A DNA stretch of 64,000 nt, from NCBI GenBank assembly GCA_040772085.1, contig JAXGYU010000001.1:2604001-2668000 (forward strand). The letters are read 5' to 3'. The DNA is from JAXGMV01 sp040772085 (GTDB lineage Bacteria > Chloroflexota > Anaerolineae > Anaerolineales > Anaerolineaceae). Position 1 is the stretch's first letter. Every line of letters begins with the position of its first letter. Shown here in pieces: positions 39,543-47,565 of this stretch. The notes under the pieces were generated by a model. The model saw only the letters and a program-made list of their open reading frames with translations, did not search any database and was not told where the DNA came from. The translations under genes were made by a program, and so were the position numbers.

Positions 39543-41461
39543 GACTCCACCTCACGGGTGCGGATCAACACTTCCGGACAATTCCATGCCGGCCCGGGAT
39601 TCTCAGCCCGCAAGTTGTTAAACACCGGCAGAATGCCGCAATAATGACAGCCGTTGCGACAATCATCAGTCAGCTCACCCCTCAGGCTCTTCTCGTACTC
39701 CTGCCTGAGATAGCGCTTGCTCACACCAATCTGAATGTGATCCCAAGGGAAGACCTTATCATCTGATCGCTCGCGATATGCATAAGCGTCTGGATCTATC
39801 CCTGCGTCTGCGAACGCCTGCTGCCATAGGCTGATGTGGTGCATGTCCTGCCAGGCGTCAAATTTGGCACCCTTTCGCCAGGCCGAATGGATTACCTCAG
39901 CCATGCGCCGGTCACCGCGAGATAGCCAGGCTTCAAGCTGGCTATCAAGTGGATTATTCCAGTTGAGTTTTATGCCGGGATTCGTTTTGAATTGCGTGCG
40001 GAGGTAGTTAATCTTCTCCCAAATGCTTTCACTGTTCTCACTGCCAGCCCATTGAAATGGTGTGTGCGGCTTGGGAATGAAATTCGCCAATCCAATGTTG
40101 AGTTTGGCGCGGTTGCCAATCGCTTTGCGACCGACCGAGATGACTGATTTGCAAACAGATGCCAGCGCTTCGACATCCGCCATGGTCTCGCCGGGATGCC
40201 CGATCATGAAGTAAAGTTTCAACGTTGTCCAGCCGCGTGAGTAAATCTCATGCGCCGTCGTCAGCAAGGCTTCAGTCGCGATCGGTTTATTGATTGTACG
40301 GCGCAATTCTTCGCTGGCAGCTTCAGGCGCCAGGGTAAAACCGCCTGAACGGGTGCCTTTCAGCTTGTCCATCACATCGACCGAGAACGATTCGATGCGC
40401 AGAGAGGGCAGGGAAATAGTCAGATTCTTGCCTTTGTAACGCTCATTGATCGTGTCGACCAGCTCACCAATGTGGCTGTAATCGGAAGACGAGAGCGACA
40501 TTAACGCTACTTCTTCATAGCCTGTGTTCTGCAAACCGCTGTCGATGGCCGCGAGAATCTCCTCCACCGAGCGTTCGCGCACGGGTCGGTTGACCATGCC
40601 GGCATGGCAAAAACGACAGCCGCGGGTACAGCCGCGCATGATTTCAACCGCGATGCGGTTATGAACGACATCGATCGCCGGAACAATGGGTTTGAGAACG
40701 GGGGAGGTTAATTTTGGCTGGAAGCGTTTCAACACCTGTGCCGGCACTTCCGAGCTGAGTGGTCTGGTGGCAAGCAGCTTACCTTGCTCATCATATTCGG
40801 CTTCATACAATGACGGGATGTAGACTCCCTGGATGCCAGAAAGCGCCATCAAAGTATCATATTTCGTATAGCCATGAGATTTTGCCTGCTGAACAACCTC
40901 AATAACCTCGTGAATTACATCTTCACCTTCGCCAATAACAAAAGCGTCAATGAAAGCCCACATCGGTTCGGGGTTATAAGAGGCCTGTCCGCCGGCAATG
41001 ACCAGCGGATAGGTCTCATCTCGCTCAGCAGCGAGGACGGGAATGCCAGCCAGGTCTAGCGCGTTGAGCAGGTTGGTGTAAAGCGTTTCGTACGGTAAGG
41101 TGACACCGATCAGGTCGAACTCACGCAGCGGCCGCTTGCTTTCAAGCGTGTGCAAGGGAATGCCTTGAGCACGTAAAATGGCTTCCATGTCAGCCCAGGG
41201 AGAATAGACCCGCTCGGCAAGACAATCCTGCCGGTTATTCAACTGCTCATACAAAATAGCCAGACCAAGGTTGGGTACGCCAAGGTCATAAATATCCGGA
41301 AATAGCAGCGCGACACGTGTCTGGACGCTGTCCCAGTCTTTGACGACTTGATTTAGTTCACCGCCGACATAACGCCCGGGTTTCTGCACACGCAGCAATT
41401 GCCGCTCGAGCAGACTGGCGATGTCCTGATTAGAGGGTGCCTTGATACGCGCCTCCGTCAA
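39539..41461 (-). CDS. B12-binding-domain type radical SAM protein (TIGR03960-like)
   Basis: A 640-residue enzyme. The N-terminal part (about 20-210) resembles a cobalamin-binding fold used in this family (VALLFPDIYDLGVPNLG). The radical SAM motif is CTRGCRFCHAG at about 280, followed by LMSLSSSDYSH and SLPSLRIESFS. A C-terminal Cys cluster (CRNGCHYCG) may bind a second cluster. The start is uncertain. A TTG at 41461 lies inside the upstream SDR gene, and a second TTG at about 41398 begins closer to the conserved RVQKPGRYVG segment; neither has a strong ribosome site. It is coupled to the DUF2344 gene. Confidence 0.88.
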   Translation of the reverse strand: MTEARIKAPSNQDIASLLERQLLRVQKPGRYVGGELNQVVKDWDSVQTRVALLFPDIYDLGVPNLGLAILYEQLNNRQDCLAERVYSPWADMEAILRAQGIPLHTLESKRPLREFDLIGVTLPYETLYTNLLNALDLAGIPVLAAERDETYPLVIAGGQASYNPEPMWAFIDAFVIGEGEDVIHEVIEVVQQAKSHGYTKYDTLMALSGIQGVYIPSLYEAEYDEQGKLLATRPLSSEVPAQVLKRFQPKLTSPVLKPIVPAIDVVHNRIAVEIMRGCTRGCRFCHAGMVNRPVRERSVEEILAAIDSGLQNTGYEEVALMSLSSSDYSHIGELVDTINERYKGKNLTISLPSLRIESFSVDVMDKLKGTRSGGFTLAPEAASEELRRTINKPIATEALLTTAHEIYSRGWTTLKLYFMIGHPGETMADVEALASVCKSVISVGRKAIGNRAKLNIGLANFIPKPHTPFQWAGSENSESIWEKINYLRTQFKTNPGIKLNWNNPLDSQLEAWLSRGDRRMAEVIHSAWRKGAKFDAWQDMHHISLWQQAFADAGIDPDAYAYRERSDDKVFPWDHIQIGVSKRYLRQEYEKSLRGELTDDCRNGCHYCGILPVFNNLRAENPGPAWNCPEVLIRTREVES

Positions 41462-42221
41462 CAGCGAGCATCACACCCGTCACATACGATGCGGCTGGTG
41501 AGACCAGGAAGGCAGCGACGTTACCGAACTCTTCAGCGGTCGCCATGCGGCCCAGGGGCGTATCGCCGACCTGTTTCCAGTATTCCTCTTCAACCGTAGT
41601 CCCATTCTGTTTAGCTCGCGCGCCCAACAAATAGCTGACACGCTCAGTTTCAGTCCACCCTGGCAGAATCGAGTTGAAACGGATGCCTGTGGAGCCAAGC
41701 TCGAGCGCCAGTGTCTTGGTCAGCCCGATGGTGGCTGCCCGGACAGAATTTGATAATAATAAGCCGGGTATCGGTTGTTTGACTGATACAGAGGTGACGG
41801 TCAGCACGGATGGCGCTGTGGATTGTTTCAAGTAGGGGAGAGCGGCTTTGATCAGGCGGACATGGCTGAGCAACGAAAGATCTACGGCTTTTGCCCATTG
41901 TTCCTCTGTCAGATCTTCAAATTTACCTGCCGCAGGACCGCCGCTATTGGTTACCACGATGTCGAGCTGACCGAAATGCTCAACGGCCGCGGAAACCAGT
42001 CTTGCCGGCATCTCCTTGTCCGAGATGTCACCCGCGACAGCCAGCACTTTCTCCATGCCCAGTTCGTTAAGACGTACTTCCGCTTCAGCCAGCGCTGCTT
42101 CGTCCCGGCCGTTAATGACCACATTTGCGCCCTCCAGGACTAACTGCCTGGCAGTGGCAAATCCCAACCCTTTTGATGATGCCGCGATCACGGCGGTCAA
42201 ACCTTTCAACCCGAGATCCAT
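41430..42221 (-). CDS. Short-chain dehydrogenase-like protein with unusual active site
   Basis: A 263-residue SDR. The cofactor motif is AASSKGLG (13-20), with NGRD at 37-40 suggesting NADP preference, and the C-terminal GVMLAVDGG is normal. The catalytic Ser144 is present, but the usual YxxxK reads SNSVR, with Ser157 and Arg161 in place of Tyr and Lys. I recall related SDRs with similar LSN...R segments, so this may be a distinct subfamily rather than decay. AAGGAGG precedes the ATG. It lies between the DUF503 gene and the radical SAM gene in one operon. The substrate is unknown. Confidence 0.88.
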   Translation of the reverse strand: MDLGLKGLTAVIAASSKGLGFATARQLVLEGANVVINGRDEAALAEAEVRLNELGMEKVLAVAGDISDKEMPARLVSAAVEHFGQLDIVVTNSGGPAAGKFEDLTEEQWAKAVDLSLLSHVRLIKAALPYLKQSTAPSVLTVTSVSVKQPIPGLLLSNSVRAATIGLTKTLALELGSTGIRFNSILPGWTETERVSYLLGARAKQNGTTVEEEYWKQVGDTPLGRMATAEEFGNVAAFLVSPAASYVTGVMLAVDGGAYQGTL

Positions 42222-42230
42222 ATGCCCTCC

Positions 42231-42515
42231 TTACAAAAATTCAATGCTATGCTGTGTCAATTCAAAATTACCCTGCTGGCTCGCCACCCAATTCACTGCC
42301 TGATGAAGGTGAGGCTCAAGGAGTGTCTTATTGGCGGCAATACCGGCGCACCCGATGACAGCGACTTGCCATTTGTCCTGGTCAGCCAGCTCAGCACAGG
42401 ATAAATTATAGTGGTCATGCAAACGGGTCAGGAGACTTTTCACAACCGATCGCTTGTCTTTCAGCGAACGGCTGGAGGGGATGAAGAGATGCAAAGTGAT
42501 GAGACCGATTGACAT
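42231..42515 (-). CDS. ylxP: DUF503 / YlxP-like protein
   Basis: A 94-residue protein. The N-terminus IGLITLHLFIP followed by SRSLKDKRSVVKSLLTRL is diagnostic for DUF503, a small ferredoxin-like protein often found near rbfA and infB. Its role is unclear; links to ribosome maturation come from genome context. The promoter is good (TTGACA, 17 bp, TACATT) and the predicted leader is only about 8 bases. Confidence 0.9.
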   Translation of the reverse strand: MSIGLITLHLFIPSSRSLKDKRSVVKSLLTRLHDHYNLSCAELADQDKWQVAVIGCAGIAANKTLLEPHLHQAVNWVASQQGNFELTQHSIEFL

Positions 42516-42529
42516 GATTTCTTCCCTAG

Positions 42530-42558
42530 AATGTAATTCAATCCCAAATTAATGTCAA
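42530..42558 (-). promoter_or_regulatory. Promoter of the DUF503-SDR-radical SAM operon
   Basis: On minus: consensus -35 TTGACA (42553-42558), 17-bp spacer, -10 TACATT (42530-42535). The predicted start near 42523 leaves a leader of about 8 bases. Confidence 0.65.
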
Positions 42559-42578
42559 ATCATTTACAATTGCATGCC

Positions 42579-42584
42579 TATAAT
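42579..42584 (+). promoter_or_regulatory. -10 element for folC-lon
   Basis: Consensus TATAAT, predicted start near 42591, about 36 bases before the folC ATG. The -35 is weak. Confidence 0.5.
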
Positions 42585-42626
42585 GAATGAAGTTCTATAT
42601 TTCTTGCCGCACGTGGAGTGATCTGG

Positions 42627-44000
42627 ATGGAAAACCTGGAAAAACGTTACCAAAAAACGCTCAAGTATCTCTATAGTTTTGTGGACTATAGTCTGACAAA
42701 ACGCTTCCGGTATTCTGCTGAGAAATTCAACCTCAACCGGATGAAAAAGCTGATGCGTTTGCTGGGTAATCCCGAAAGGCAGTTTAAGGTCATTCACGTC
42801 GCAGGCACGAAGGGCAAGGGATCGACTTCCTCCATCATCGCGAATGTATTGATCACTGCCGGGTACAAGGTCGGATTTTACACTTCCCCTCATCTGCATG
42901 ATTATAACGAGCGCATACAGGTCAATAGCGTGCCTATCTCGCATGAGGACCTGATCAAGCTGGTCGAAGAGATCAAACCCTACACGGCTCAGGTACCGCG
43001 CATCACCACATTCGAGCTGACGACCGCGATCGCGCTGCTTTATTACGCCCGCCAGGGGGTTGATGTAGCCGTCCTGGAAGTTGGGTTGGGGGGACGTCTG
43101 GACGCTACCAATATCGTAACGCCGATCATCTCGGTGATTACCTCGCTCTCACTCGATCATATGGAAATTCTTGGCGATACCCTGGCAAAGATCGCATACG
43201 AGAAGGCTGGCATCATCAAGAAGGGACGCCCTGTAGTTATCGCGCCGCAAAAAGAAGAAGCCCGCCTGGTTCTGTCGCGGGTAGCGAAGCGTCGTGATGC
43301 ACGCATGGTCGTCCTCGGCGAGGATATTCGTTTTGCCGCCTGGATACACACGCTTAAAAACCAGTCACTCATCGTTTGGCAGGCGGATGAGCAAGAGCTT
43401 CTGGATGCCTATGTGGAAGGCAAGGACACGAATGGCTGGAAGCCGGTGACCCTTACCATTCCGCTGCTCGGCTTCCATCAGGTCGAGAACGCGGCGACCG
43501 CTTACGCGACTCTGCTCACCGCACGCGAAGAAGGGTTCAATATAAGCGACGCGGACATCGTGAAGGGTTTCAAGACGGTCTTCTGGCCAGGCAGATTTGA
43601 AGTGCTGCAACATTCACCCTTGTTCATCATTGATTCGGCTCATAACCGTGACTCTGCGCTCAGGCTGCGGCTGGCAATCGAAGATTATCTGCCGGGCAAG
43701 ACGGTCAATTTGATCTTTGGCGCATCGGAAGACAAGGATATCCCCGGCATGTTTGCCGAACTTCTGCCTCGAATTAACAGGCTGTACGCGACTCAATCAT
43801 TCCACCCGCGCGCTATTGAAGCTGAAAAACTGGTTGACCTGGCGCACCGTTTTGGCAAGAAGGCTGAAGCGATCATTCCGGTCGAAGCGGCGATACAGAA
43901 ATCACTGAAGGATGCCGGCAAGAACGATGTGATCATCGCGGCAGGCAGCGTTTTCATCGCTGCTGCGGCGCGTGATATTTTTAGCGGACAAACCGATTGA
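42627..44000 (+). CDS. folC: Bifunctional folylpolyglutamate / dihydrofolate synthase
   Basis: A 457-residue Mur-ligase-type enzyme that attaches glutamates to folates. The ATP loop is VAGTKGKGSTSS, followed by GFYTSPHLHDYNERIQV. The catalytic core includes EVGLGGRLDATN and the Lys in AYEKAGIIKKGRPV. The C-terminal domain shows DSAHNRDSALRL. The ATG at 42627 is chosen for GGAG eight bases upstream; a GTG three codons earlier is possible. It ends 11 bases before the lon ATG. Confidence 0.94.
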   Translation: MENLEKRYQKTLKYLYSFVDYSLTKRFRYSAEKFNLNRMKKLMRLLGNPERQFKVIHVAGTKGKGSTSSIIANVLITAGYKVGFYTSPHLHDYNERIQVNSVPISHEDLIKLVEEIKPYTAQVPRITTFELTTAIALLYYARQGVDVAVLEVGLGGRLDATNIVTPIISVITSLSLDHMEILGDTLAKIAYEKAGIIKKGRPVVIAPQKEEARLVLSRVAKRRDARMVVLGEDIRFAAWIHTLKNQSLIVWQADEQELLDAYVEGKDTNGWKPVTLTIPLLGFHQVENAATAYATLLTAREEGFNISDADIVKGFKTVFWPGRFEVLQHSPLFIIDSAHNRDSALRLRLAIEDYLPGKTVNLIFGASEDKDIPGMFAELLPRINRLYATQSFHPRAIEAEKLVDLAHRFGKKAEAIIPVEAAIQKSLKDAGKNDVIIAAGSVFIAAAARDIFSGQTD

Positions 44001-44011
44001 CAGGAAGATAC

Positions 44012-46501
44012 ATGAGAAAAAAGAACGAAGACTGGCTGCCCAGGCCAGATTACCAGGATGATTACAGCAGTTCGCTGCATCAGCGAACTGAAGAATTGTA
44101 CGACGTGCCCGATTCCGCCCCGGATAGCAAGGGTTACCTCGAGCTGCCGGTGCTGGTCATGCGCGATATGGTGGTCTTCCCCCGGATGATCTCACCGTTG
44201 TTCGTCACCCAGGGAAAGAATTTGCTTGCAATTCAAAGCGCACAGTACAACTATCAGACCATGGTCGGGCTGCTGGTCAGCGATCCAGACCTGGAAGACC
44301 CAGGACCAAAAGATTTTCTGCCGATGGGTGTCGAATTGGCGGTTGGTCGCCTGTTGTCGATCTCAAGCGGTAACAGTTCGGCGCTCATTCAAGGCAGACG
44401 CCGGCTTGAACTGATTGAGATCAAGAAGACTGAACCATTCATGGTTGCCAAAGTGCGGGTAGTGAATGAGCGCGCCCGTTCGTCCAAGCAGCTTGAAGCC
44501 CTGATGCGCACCGCACGTGATCTGTTCGAACGCTGCGTCCAGCTTGACCGCAGCCTGCCCGAAGAAGCGCACCTCTTCTCTCTCAACATCGAAGAGCCAG
44601 GCTGGCTGGCAGATATGATTTCCACTGCCATTTCCCTGCCCCTGTCCGACCGCGTTGAATTGCTGATGACGCTGGATCCGGTTGAGCGGCTGCGGAAAGT
44701 AAACGCCATTCTCGCCAGCGAGCTGGATGTCCTGCAGCTTGAAGATGACATCCATTCGAAAGTTCAGAGCGAAGTCGATCGCAGTCAGCGCGAGTATTAC
44801 CTGAGGGAACAGCTAAAGGCCATTCAGAATGAGCTCGGTGAGGGGGATGTCTGGCTGCGCGAAGTCGGCGACCTGAAGGAAAAGATCGAAAAACTTGGCC
44901 TGCCTGAAGAAGTCAAGACGACCGTACTGAAGGAGACAGACCGCCTTTCCCAGATGCCATCCATGGCGCCTGAAGTAGGCATGATCCGCAATTACATCGA
45001 CTGGATCCTTGAACTGCCCTGGACAGAAGCCAGTGTGGACAATTTGGACATAAAGCATGCCTCCAAAGTCCTGGACGCGAACCACCACGGGCTGGACAAA
45101 GCCAAGCAGCGTATCCTCGAATTTCTGGCAGTTAAGAGCCTCAAGCCGGAGAACACCCGCCAGCCGATATTGTGCTTTGTCGGTCCGCCTGGCACGGGCA
45201 AGACCTCCCTGGGCAAATCGATCGCTGAAGCGCTGGGACGCAAGTTCGCCCGAGTATCACTCGGCGGCGTGAGGGATGAAGCGGAGATCAGAGGTCATCG
45301 CCGGACGTATATCGGCGCGCTGCCCGGCAGAATTTTGCAGACGATGAAGCGGGCAGGCACGGTTAATCCGTTGTTCATGCTGGATGAAATCGACAAGCTG
45401 GGCATTGATTTCCGCGGCGATCCCTCCGCGGCGCTATTAGAAGTTCTTGACCCCGAGCAGAACTACAGTTTTTCCGACCATTACCTCGAATTGCCCTATG
45501 ACCTATCGAAGGTCATGTTCATCACCACCGCCAATACCACCAGCTCGATTCCGCCGGCGTTGCTGGATCGGATCGAGATTATCGATTTCCCCGGCTATAT
45601 CGAGGATGAAAAAGTTGAGATCGCCAATAAGTTCCTGATCCCCAGACAGTTGAAGGAAAACGGATTGGAAGCGGGTGAGGTCAGCTTCACCGATCAGGCG
45701 CTGAGAAAGCTGATCAGGCAGTACACGTATGAAGCCGGCGTGCGCAATCTCGAACGCGAGATCAGCCGGACGCTGCGCAAGATCGCGCGGTTGAAGTCTG
45801 AAGGCAAACGCTTTACGCATCAGGTCACTGATCAGATGATCGAAAAGATGCTCGGTCCCGTGGAATTTTTCCTGCCCGAAGCCGAACTCGAGGATGAGAT
45901 TGGTGTCGCCACCGCCATGGCGTGGACGGACAACGGCGGTGAAATCATGCCGATTGAAGTGCTGATCATGGAAGGCAAAGGCAATCTGCAGATCACCGGG
46001 CAGGTCGGCGACATCATGCAGGAATCAGCCCAGGCAGGACTGTCCTATATCAAATCCATCGCCCGGCAGTTCAACATTCCGGTCGCGAAATTCGAACATA
46101 TGGATATCCACATTCACATCCCGGAGGGATCCATCCAGAAGGACGGACCATCCGCTGGTGTGACCATTACCCTTGCTTTGCTTTCGGCAATCACGGGCAG
46201 CAAGGTCAAACGCCTGATTTCGATGACCGGCGAGATCACCCTGCGCGGGCGGATCATCCCCGTCGGCGGCATTCGCGAAAAGATTATGGCGGCGCACCGG
46301 GCGGGCATCAACACCATCCTGATCCCCGCTAAAAATGAGAAAGACCTGGTCGAGGTGCCGAAGAAAGTACGTGACAGCATTACGATCATGCCGGTGACAC
46401 GTATGTCGGAAATCATCGATTTCGCGTTGTTGCCGCCGCCAGCAAAAGGCAAGAAGCCCATCGACCATATCAAAGTGCAGGATACAAAAGAAGCAGACTG
46501 A
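44012..46501 (+). CDS. lon: ATP-dependent protease Lon
   Basis: An 829-residue cytoplasmic protease that degrades damaged and regulatory proteins. The N-terminal substrate domain begins at LPVLVMRDMVVFPRM. AAA+ motifs are Walker A GPPGTGKT and Walker B PLFMLDEIDK. The proteolytic dyad is Ser714 in KDGPSAGV and Lys757 in GGIREKIMAA. The first 45 residues are a charged extension. The ATG at 44012 has AGGA six bases upstream; an upstream TTG would overlap folC. The terminator hairpin includes the stop codon. Confidence 0.97.
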   Translation: MRKKNEDWLPRPDYQDDYSSSLHQRTEELYDVPDSAPDSKGYLELPVLVMRDMVVFPRMISPLFVTQGKNLLAIQSAQYNYQTMVGLLVSDPDLEDPGPKDFLPMGVELAVGRLLSISSGNSSALIQGRRRLELIEIKKTEPFMVAKVRVVNERARSSKQLEALMRTARDLFERCVQLDRSLPEEAHLFSLNIEEPGWLADMISTAISLPLSDRVELLMTLDPVERLRKVNAILASELDVLQLEDDIHSKVQSEVDRSQREYYLREQLKAIQNELGEGDVWLREVGDLKEKIEKLGLPEEVKTTVLKETDRLSQMPSMAPEVGMIRNYIDWILELPWTEASVDNLDIKHASKVLDANHHGLDKAKQRILEFLAVKSLKPENTRQPILCFVGPPGTGKTSLGKSIAEALGRKFARVSLGGVRDEAEIRGHRRTYIGALPGRILQTMKRAGTVNPLFMLDEIDKLGIDFRGDPSAALLEVLDPEQNYSFSDHYLELPYDLSKVMFITTANTTSSIPPALLDRIEIIDFPGYIEDEKVEIANKFLIPRQLKENGLEAGEVSFTDQALRKLIRQYTYEAGVRNLEREISRTLRKIARLKSEGKRFTHQVTDQMIEKMLGPVEFFLPEAELEDEIGVATAMAWTDNGGEIMPIEVLIMEGKGNLQITGQVGDIMQESAQAGLSYIKSIARQFNIPVAKFEHMDIHIHIPEGSIQKDGPSAGVTITLALLSAITGSKVKRLISMTGEITLRGRIIPVGGIREKIMAAHRAGINTILIPAKNEKDLVEVPKKVRDSITIMPVTRMSEIIDFALLPPPAKGKKPIDHIKVQDTKEAD

Positions 46502-46514
46502 AAAGTCTGCTTCT
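46489..46514. terminator. Terminator shared by lon and the convergent coiled-coil gene
   Basis: A perfect 11-bp stem with a GAAA loop (46489-46499 with 46504-46514). The left arm lies within the last lon codons and the loop carries the rest of the stop. It is usable on both strands; T-runs are modest. Confidence 0.72.
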
Positions 46515-46535
46515 TCTATGGGTCAAAATACAGAG

Positions 46536-46988
46536 TTACGACTGCTGGTTGCCCTGAACGGCTCGGATGCCGTTGCGCACCTGCACCAGAATCCGTTCCA
46601 TCTCCATTTCCATATTTGAGAGGGTGTTGAGGACATAGGCGTCCGATTCGATGCGGGTTTTCTCATTCTCGATGCGCGCCTGCGCGATGATCTGTTCCGC
46701 GCGTTCCTTCGCGGCGTCAATCACCGAATCTTTCGCGACCAGTTGATCGCTTTTCTCGCGCGCGATGGCGATTGTCCTGTTGGCCTCTTCCTGCGCCTGA
46801 GCCAGGATGCGGTCTTTTTGCGACATGAGCTGCTGTGATTTCTTGATCTCTTCGGGAATCGAAACACGCATCTGGTCGATGATATCGAGCATTCGGTCTT
46901 CATCGACAATCACGTTGTGTGTAAATGGAATTGACCTGCTGGCATTGAATAATTCTTCCAGGCGATCAACCAGGTGTAGGATATCCAT
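46536..46988 (-). CDS. DivIVA-like coiled-coil protein
   Basis: A 150-residue cytoplasmic protein. A conserved N-terminal segment (MDILHLVDRLEELF, VDEDRMLDIIDQMRVSIPEE) leads into a long coiled coil rich in Ala, Glu, Gln and Arg (about 45-145). I recall this family as conserved beside coaD in Chloroflexota and Actinobacteria, where it is sometimes labelled as an ATP synthase b-like or cell-division initiation protein. The function is unproven. GGAGG lies five bases before the ATG. Confidence 0.85.
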   Translation of the reverse strand: MDILHLVDRLEELFNASRSIPFTHNVIVDEDRMLDIIDQMRVSIPEEIKKSQQLMSQKDRILAQAQEEANRTIAIAREKSDQLVAKDSVIDAAKERAEQIIAQARIENEKTRIESDAYVLNTLSNMEMEMERILVQVRNGIRAVQGNQQS

Positions 46989-47040
46989 TTAGTCCTCCAG
47001 GTACGACAGCATTTTCATAATTGTATATTAAATACGCGAA

Positions 47041-47565
47041 TTAATCGCGAATTGTCGTCAATGGTACAACAGAATGAGCGCCTGCCAAATCCTTGAAGCG
47101 CGCGTACAGCGCGTCAGCTACGTGGGCCGGCACCATCCCGCGCACGTTACCACCCAGTGAAGCGACTTCACGCACGGTTGAAGATGACAGGAAAGTGTGG
47201 TCCTCGCTGGTGATGAAAGCCACCACCTCAATATCGGGCGCGAGATGCTGGTTGGTGAGCGCCATGCGGAATTCTGTTTCAAAATCTGAGAACACCCTCA
47301 GGCCGCGGACGATTACCTGCGCGTCGATCTGATGGCAAAAATCGACCGTCATGACATCGTAGCCCATGACAATGATCTTCGGCTCATCCTGAAATGATTC
47401 TCTCACCAGAGAAATCCGCTCCTCAGGAGAAAAGATCAAGTGCTTCAGCGGCCTGTCGTAGACCGCGACAACCACTTCATCGAATATCTTGGCGGCGCGT
47501 CTGGCGATATTGATATGTCCAAAATGGATCGGGTCAAAAGAACCTGGGAAAACGGCACGAATCAT
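47041..47565 (-). CDS. coaD: Phosphopantetheine adenylyltransferase
   Basis: A 174-residue enzyme for the fourth step of coenzyme A synthesis, joining phosphopantetheine with ATP. The nucleotidyltransferase motif GSFDPIHFGHINI and the ISSSTVRE-type motif (FLSSSTVREVASLGG) are present, and VRGLRVFSDFETEF is characteristic. The ATG follows the recG stop codon directly with no gap, and a GGAG site lies inside the recG end. Length is near 160-175, as expected. Confidence 0.95.
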   Translation of the reverse strand: MIRAVFPGSFDPIHFGHINIARRAAKIFDEVVVAVYDRPLKHLIFSPEERISLVRESFQDEPKIIVMGYDVMTVDFCHQIDAQVIVRGLRVFSDFETEFRMALTNQHLAPDIEVVAFITSEDHTFLSSSTVREVASLGGNVRGMVPAHVADALYARFKDLAGAHSVVPLTTIRD

